This document shows positions 59,029-64,000 of a stretch of DNA of 64,000 nt, piece by piece. The DNA lies in assembly GCF_042242105.1 (NCBI RefSeq), contig NC_092029.1, forward strand, positions 9,115,885 through 9,179,884. Direction: 5' to 3'. Each line of letters starts with the position of its first letter. Position 1 is the stretch's first letter. This DNA is from Pempheris klunzingeri. Lineage: Eukaryota > Chordata > Actinopteri > Acropomatiformes > Pempheridae. The notes under the pieces are model-generated. The model made no database searches and had not been told where the DNA came from. It saw only the letters and a program-made list of their open reading frames with translations. A program made the position numbers and the translations under genes.

Positions 59029-60808
59029 TGCACACTCTTGCACACTCTTGCACACTATTTGTGATCGATACCTGAATGTGGAATATTTTGTTGCTGGCAT
59101 GCACTAAGCCTTTCCCCTCCTCTGGTTTTCTCTCCCTGTTCCGTATCCCCTCAACCAATCTTTTAATTTTACTCATTACAACAAACAAAGTAGAAAGGAG
59201 GTTTTTAATTGGCTATTGATTCAGCCATGTAAGACAGTGTTAAGCGTGATCAAATGATGTTGCGGATGCCCATTAGTTTGACGTGCTTGATCCTTCCATT
59301 TTGTTTCTGTCTGCCCTTAAACCTTTCTACCCCATTTCATCCCCTCTGAAATCACCTTTGCTCTTTTTAATGGTCCCAATCATTATTGTGTCCCCTCTCT
59401 TTAAGCTGTGTAACGTGGCCTCTAATAGCGTCTTTATCTCTTCTCCATCCAAACCGCCCTAGTAGACCCACTCTCACATACACAAACATTCTCTTTTTCA
59501 TTGGCGCAGGTACTGCGTCTTAATCACCCTAGATGGTCTTCATTTCATCTCCAACTTTTTTCAGCCGTAATGACATTTGTTCATGTCTTTCCCCCCCCGT
59601 TTGCTCCTCTTGTTCATTCCTGACCACTCTCTTGTTTCCTCCACAGTAATGGCAAACTGCTGGCAGTGGTTCAGGACCAGTGTGTGGAGATTAGGTAATT
59701 ATTGAACTGTATCCCACTGTTTGAGGCACTCCGTCTGTGTGTGCGAGTGATAGAGAGCCTGTTAATTAATGGGGTGATTTATCACATCACAAGAGCCGCA
59801 GTCTTGGCTATGTCTGAAGAATTAAGTTTTTTTTTTTACAATCAGTAACAATGCAGTCAGCTATAATAAAAATATTTGAGTCAATGTTATTTTGTGGCAC
59901 TCAGTTGATACTTCAGGCAACATGAAATTATTGCTAACAATTTGAAAATACCAGTGCTCCCTTAATGTTTTCGCGTATGTGTGTGTGTGTGTGTGTGTGT
60001 GTGTCCAATGCATACATACGCATGAGTATGTTTGCGCTCATTTTGAGTGGTTGTAATTATTTCAGACACCATCCAATTTCCCCCTTACACAGAGAAAAGG
60101 CTCTCACTCAGCAATGTGCTCCATTGACACTATGTAATACTTTCAAAGGAGCAAAATTGAAGTGAAAATCAATAGCAGGTATACAAGCAGGTAGACAAAT
60201 GTGTTTTGCTTTCCAGAGGGTAACAAGAGGCAAATTCAACTATATGAAGCTTTGGCCCAAATGACTGTTTCCATCTTGACCCTTTGTGTAATTGGAAGTC
60301 ATTTTCATGCACATATCAATATGTTTCTGCTGTTCACTACAGTCAAAACTCTGTTTTCGTTGACCTGATATAACTGAGAGCAATCAAGTCTCTCCACTTA
60401 TGCTCCATCTTAATATAATGGGTTTCTCCTTCATCCTTTGTTCACACCACTGTTGTTTAATCACAAAGTGTTTTATGGCCTTGCTTCATAGCATTAGATG
60501 GTGTGAGTGGGTGTTAAGTCAGCTCAAGGCCTTGTCTATTGAGCTCTGTTAAGAAACACTGCGTACTCTCAAGGTCCTGTCTTGAACTTGATCCACTGAG
60601 CTACTTTTGTTGGCACACTATCAGTGGCTTACCTTATGCCAGATCATATAAGGCTAAGGTGTGTGTGTGTTTGTGTGTGTATGTATTCTTGTAGTGAAGT
60701 GTAATGCTGCTGCTTTTCATTCATCCTGTCCCTCTTATTTTGTGTGTATGTGTTTGCTCCTCAGGTCTGTGAGAGATGACTTCGGCTCAGTCATTGGGAA
60801 GTGCCAGG
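55869..60808 (+). CDS. nbas: NBAS subunit of the NRZ tethering complex, 5' part
   Basis: NBAS acts in Golgi-to-ER retrograde tethering and in nonsense-mediated decay. Six coding exons are seen: 55869-55961, 56435-56486, 57116-57152, 58915-58992, 59647-59694 and 60765-60808. They encode about 117 residues: MADESLIEGEDENILYDLLV, ITEWPPETDTQ, LRGNKEHDTSLVAKAL, GPFRLILHYLWYSPSSSS, LGLVRLANKQINWQLVLA, SNGKLLAVVQDQCVEIR, SVRDDFGSVIGKCQ. Phases join cleanly. The human protein shares ILYDLLVNTEWPPET and KQINWQLVLASNGKLLA. The remainder, over 2200 residues in human, lies beyond the right edge. Confidence 0.95.
57153..58914. other. NBAS intron with AT-rich low-complexity block
   Basis: Positions about 58370-58620 are composed of degenerate TTTGAATTT/AATTGATTT words. 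No gene was recognised. Confidence 0.6.
58997..59056 (+). repeat. (CA)n tract followed by a 10-bp minisatellite
   Basis: About 14 CA units, then three copies of CACACTCTTG, starting 5 nt after the donor of NBAS exon 58915-58992. Confidence 0.9.
59974..60004 (+). repeat. (TG)n microsatellite
   Basis: A short TG tract in an NBAS intron (59695-60764) that otherwise shows no recognised feature. Confidence 0.85.
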
Positions 60809-62423
60809 GTAAGACCCCCCCCCTTTGTTTTATCAATCACACTCTGTAGTTCATGGTAAATGACATCAAATCGCTGTAGCTCAGCCGATGAAACACCCCA
60901 TTTGCTTTATAAATGTACTGTTGTGTAGTGTAGTCGGTGTAATGTGAGTGTGCTCGTAGCCCTTAATGTGGTATGTCTGTCCTTTTAAGCTGATCTTTGA
61001 GAGTTGTGGTGTTTGTCCTTGTACTGAGCATAGACAGGCTCAGACAGATTTTGTGTCTGTGTGTGTGTGTGTGAGAAGAGAATAAAGAATTAGGACTGCT
61101 CGATATGGCTGCAATTATCACAATGTAAATAGAAATGGGTCAGTAACTAACTATAAAGGAATGAGTTTCTTTCTGTTTGTATATGCATCTGTGTTCTTTA
61201 CTATTCATCCAATCTACTGCACCTACTAGAGCAGGTGTATGGCTGGGGATGCAAGGTGTTGAGTGAGAAGTTGTTTGGATGTTAAATATATAATTAAAAG
61301 AAAACATTAGCAGACCTTGACATCACCAATAAGGTGACTGCAAATATCATCTCTCCAATCTGGCAACCTCTCAACCTCAGATTTGTGTGCATATCTTTAG
61401 AACCATTCACATGATTAACTTTACACTTGATGGGTGCACTGCTCAGGGCCCAAGGGAGTGCATTGTCGAGTCTGAAGTTGATCACAGCACTAGTTTAGTG
61501 CAGTGTGGAAAATATAGGTGAAATCAGTGCAGTGAACAGTGTTCTACTGTCATGCATGAAATCAATACCAAAATTTATCATATTTGTTTAACAAAAACTT
61601 CACAATGTAAGAATTTTCAAATTAAATGATCAAGGATAATAGTGAACACACAGACATAAATACATAAATGCTGCATTAGCCGCCAGATCGTACATGAACT
61701 TCGCTGCCATAATGGACTGAGCGAAGCTGCCTGTAAATACATACAGGTAAACAGCTGTGGCTTTTCTGAACAAAACGCATTACAACATTTACATTTCTGA
61801 GTTGATTTCTGTTTCTTTGTCTTTTGCTGATAATCAGGGGTTGGATATCACAGTGGAGTAGGAGAAAAGTTTTGAAAAAAATAAAAAATTGCATCCCTCC
61901 CTTTTTGCTTGTATGTATTTATAGGCAGCAACATTAGTGTATCACAGCAACAAGCCAAAGCATTCAAAACAGTGTCCTGCCGTACACATGCCTATAGATC
62001 TACTGCTAGGGGTTAAAGTGGGCCGGAATGATCCGGAAAGGTGCTCTGGCATCTTAATGTTAAACTGTTTCTCGGCTGTCCAGGGCTCAGCCGGTATGTT
62101 TGTGTTCTTGCAGAGCTGATCATATCACTAATGTTTCAATCTAATAGCCACAGTCAACATATTTCATTTCACTGATTAGTGGAACATGTTGGGCTGTTCC
62201 GATCCTGATGGGATAATTAACAGTTATTGATGAATCACTCAAGTCACTGCTGCTGCATCTCCATGTGTAAAAGTGCCATTCTGGATTTGGAAATGCATTT
62301 ATTGTTCCTGCTTCTGTGTGATGACCAGGGGTATTTAATATCTGTTTGCGGGGGGTATCGCTGTATACAGCCCTAAATAGAATAGACTATAACACTTCAG
62401 CCAGAAGTGGCCTGTCTGAAAGG

Positions 62424-62645
62424 CTGTGTCTGAAATCACTCCACTTACTATATAGTACACTATGTTTATTGGCCACTATTTGTGTGCAAATTTAGTGTCT
62501 AAATTCTGAATGTGAAATGTATATACTATATAGTGCCAACAAAAATTGAAGAAGATGAGTGAATTGAAAATCTCAATTCACCACTCACTACAGAGTAAAC
62601 TGTTTTATAGTGAATGAGCAAATAATGGGATGATTTCAGACACAG
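62424..62645. mobile_element. MITE with 15-bp perfect terminal inverted repeats
   Basis: Both ends read CTGTGTCTGAAATCA inward, followed by TATATAGT/CACTATA-rich interior. This matches a type I recognise as common in fish. No clear target duplication is seen. It is non-coding. Confidence 0.75.
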
Positions 62646-63399
62646 ACAGTTTGTCTTCAAACTCTTGTCTCAGCAACAAAGACCAGCTATCCAGCCCACC
62701 TTTGACTGTTTCATTCTAAGTTCATTGGCTGTTTTTTTTCCCATCTGTAGTGGTGTTGATCAATCTGTAGACCTAATTTACAGTATCTTTGGTGTGTGTG
62801 TGTGTACACGTGCGTACACAACGACTTTGAGTTTGGTTCAAAGACAAATATCGACCACGGTGGCTAATTGGAATGTGTGAGAGAGACAGTGTACACAAAC
62901 ACAAATAATCACCCTCATCCTACACACTGCCACTCATTAAACACACGCTCGTAGTGGCTAATAAAAATAAATAGCCTTGATTGTTTGATTGGCTATTAAA
63001 ATGGCCTGCTGTGTTGGTTTTAATTGCACTAAACATTGTGAAGCCCAGAGTCTCTGCAAGTTTTGAATGATACAAGATAAACTAAAATACACTTGCTCAA
63101 GATGTTAAAATAGAATAGAAAATAGCATCTGTTGACGTCTTTCTTATTGATGTAGTTTATTACCTTAAACCTGCACCAATTAAATGTTTATGTTAGCAAT
63201 AGATCAAATCACTCTGTGTGGCATAAAAGGGCTAATTTGTAGTGACAAAGTGTCAGAGAATAATCAGCCAACTCTGAAGTTCCCTTCAGCTCTTGCGGAG
63301 CATTCAGGTGTCTTGTATCTCATAGTTTTAGTTTTAAGGCCCACAACTTTATTGTTTGTTTCACTCTCACTACTCTTGTCAACCCCGTTTCAACTAGTG

Positions 63400-63515
63400 G
63401 CCTGCAGTTGGCAACTAGCTGGTGAGCATAGTGGAGAGTTTAGCTACTAAAGATGTGGATGTTTCCCTCAGGAGTTGGTGAAGACCAAAACAGATAAAAG
63501 GAGAGTGACGTTCAT
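63400..63515 (+). repeat. Dispersed teleost repeat, copy 3
   Basis: Contains GCAACTAGCTGGTGAGCATA, TGTTTCCCTCAGGAGTTGGT and TAAAAGGAGAGTGA. These match the reverse complements of copies at 3385-3570 and 9570-9800. Confidence 0.6.
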
Positions 63516-64000
63516 CAGATGGACAGAAACGGCAGCCCAAATTAGTGCTAATGTTTTTCTTTGTCTGCTGATGTGTTAATATTAGCAAACATGTTCACCA
63601 TAACAATTTCATAATGATGATAATTAATCCAATGATAATTTCCCAATGTTGTGTTTGTTTGCAAAAATCAGTTAATACAGGTTTAAATGTCTGCAACAAC
63701 CATCCCACACTCCAGAATCATCCAGAGGGTACTGGATGAATTAGCGGAAAGCAGCAAATAGAATTTCACTGAGATTGTTTCATATTCCTACCATCAAAAA
63801 CAAAAGTTATTAGAATCATTTGGCAGAAGTTATTATCACAACAAGTCCGCATATGGTGGATCATTTAAAGAAAATGTACAATGTTTTCTCTGTGAATGTT
63901 TTTTTATTCACATTTCGTGCACATATGCTCACTCTCTCTCTCATACACACACAACATCACTGCTCCAAGTAAATCACAAAAACAAAACAACTCAGTAAAA

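Larger units (their letters stand above)
60809..64000. other. NBAS intron, continuing past the window
   Basis: No exon matching the next NBAS segment was found. It holds a MITE at 62424-62645 and a dispersed repeat at 63400-63515. Confidence 0.6.

Overview
This is a vertebrate, almost certainly teleost fish, window. The evidence is GT-AG introns, long CA/GA microsatellites, fish-type interspersed repeats, and exons that translate into recognisable vertebrate proteins. Exon calls come from reading translations and splice sites by eye against remembered family sequences; boundaries may be off by a base or two. The clade below teleost is not determined.

Layout from left to right. (1) 327-26,800, minus strand: the 5' two thirds of an intersectin gene, best matched to ITSN2. 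It has a noncoding first exon, EH1, a linker, EH2, a long coiled coil and SH3-A to SH3-D; SH3-E and any DH-PH-C2 part lie beyond the left edge. (2) 26,826-48,490: a direct tandem segmental duplication (unit A 26,826-37,338, unit B 37,339-48,490). It exactly fills the interval between the ITSN2 first exon and the DDX1 3' UTR. Each unit carries one giant uninterrupted minus-strand ORF (2068 and 2070 codons). I do not recognise this protein. It is built of 11 copies of an alpha-helical module, eight of which form two successive four-module super-repeats. Both copies are intact and nearly identical, and all their indels keep the frame. (3) 48,603-55,537, minus strand: complete DDX1 (26 coding exons, about 740 codons). 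(4) 55,869 onward, plus strand: the first six coding exons of NBAS, head-to-head with DDX1 as in human.

All genes except NBAS are transcribed right to left in series: DDX1, ORF B, ORF A, ITSN2. The DDX1 poly(A) signal lies inside unit B, and its equivalent at the end of unit A is mutated. After duplication the two units acquired different transposons: a hAT remnant and a local duplication in A, a pogo/Tigger-like element with a TA target duplication in B. The most interesting content is the giant modular gene pair and its evidence of internal gene conversion. Smaller points are a DECD instead of DEAD box in DDX1, a tandem-duplication insert in the ITSN2 SH3-B domain, and a (TG)73 tract beginning about 11 nt into an intron of the EH2 region.
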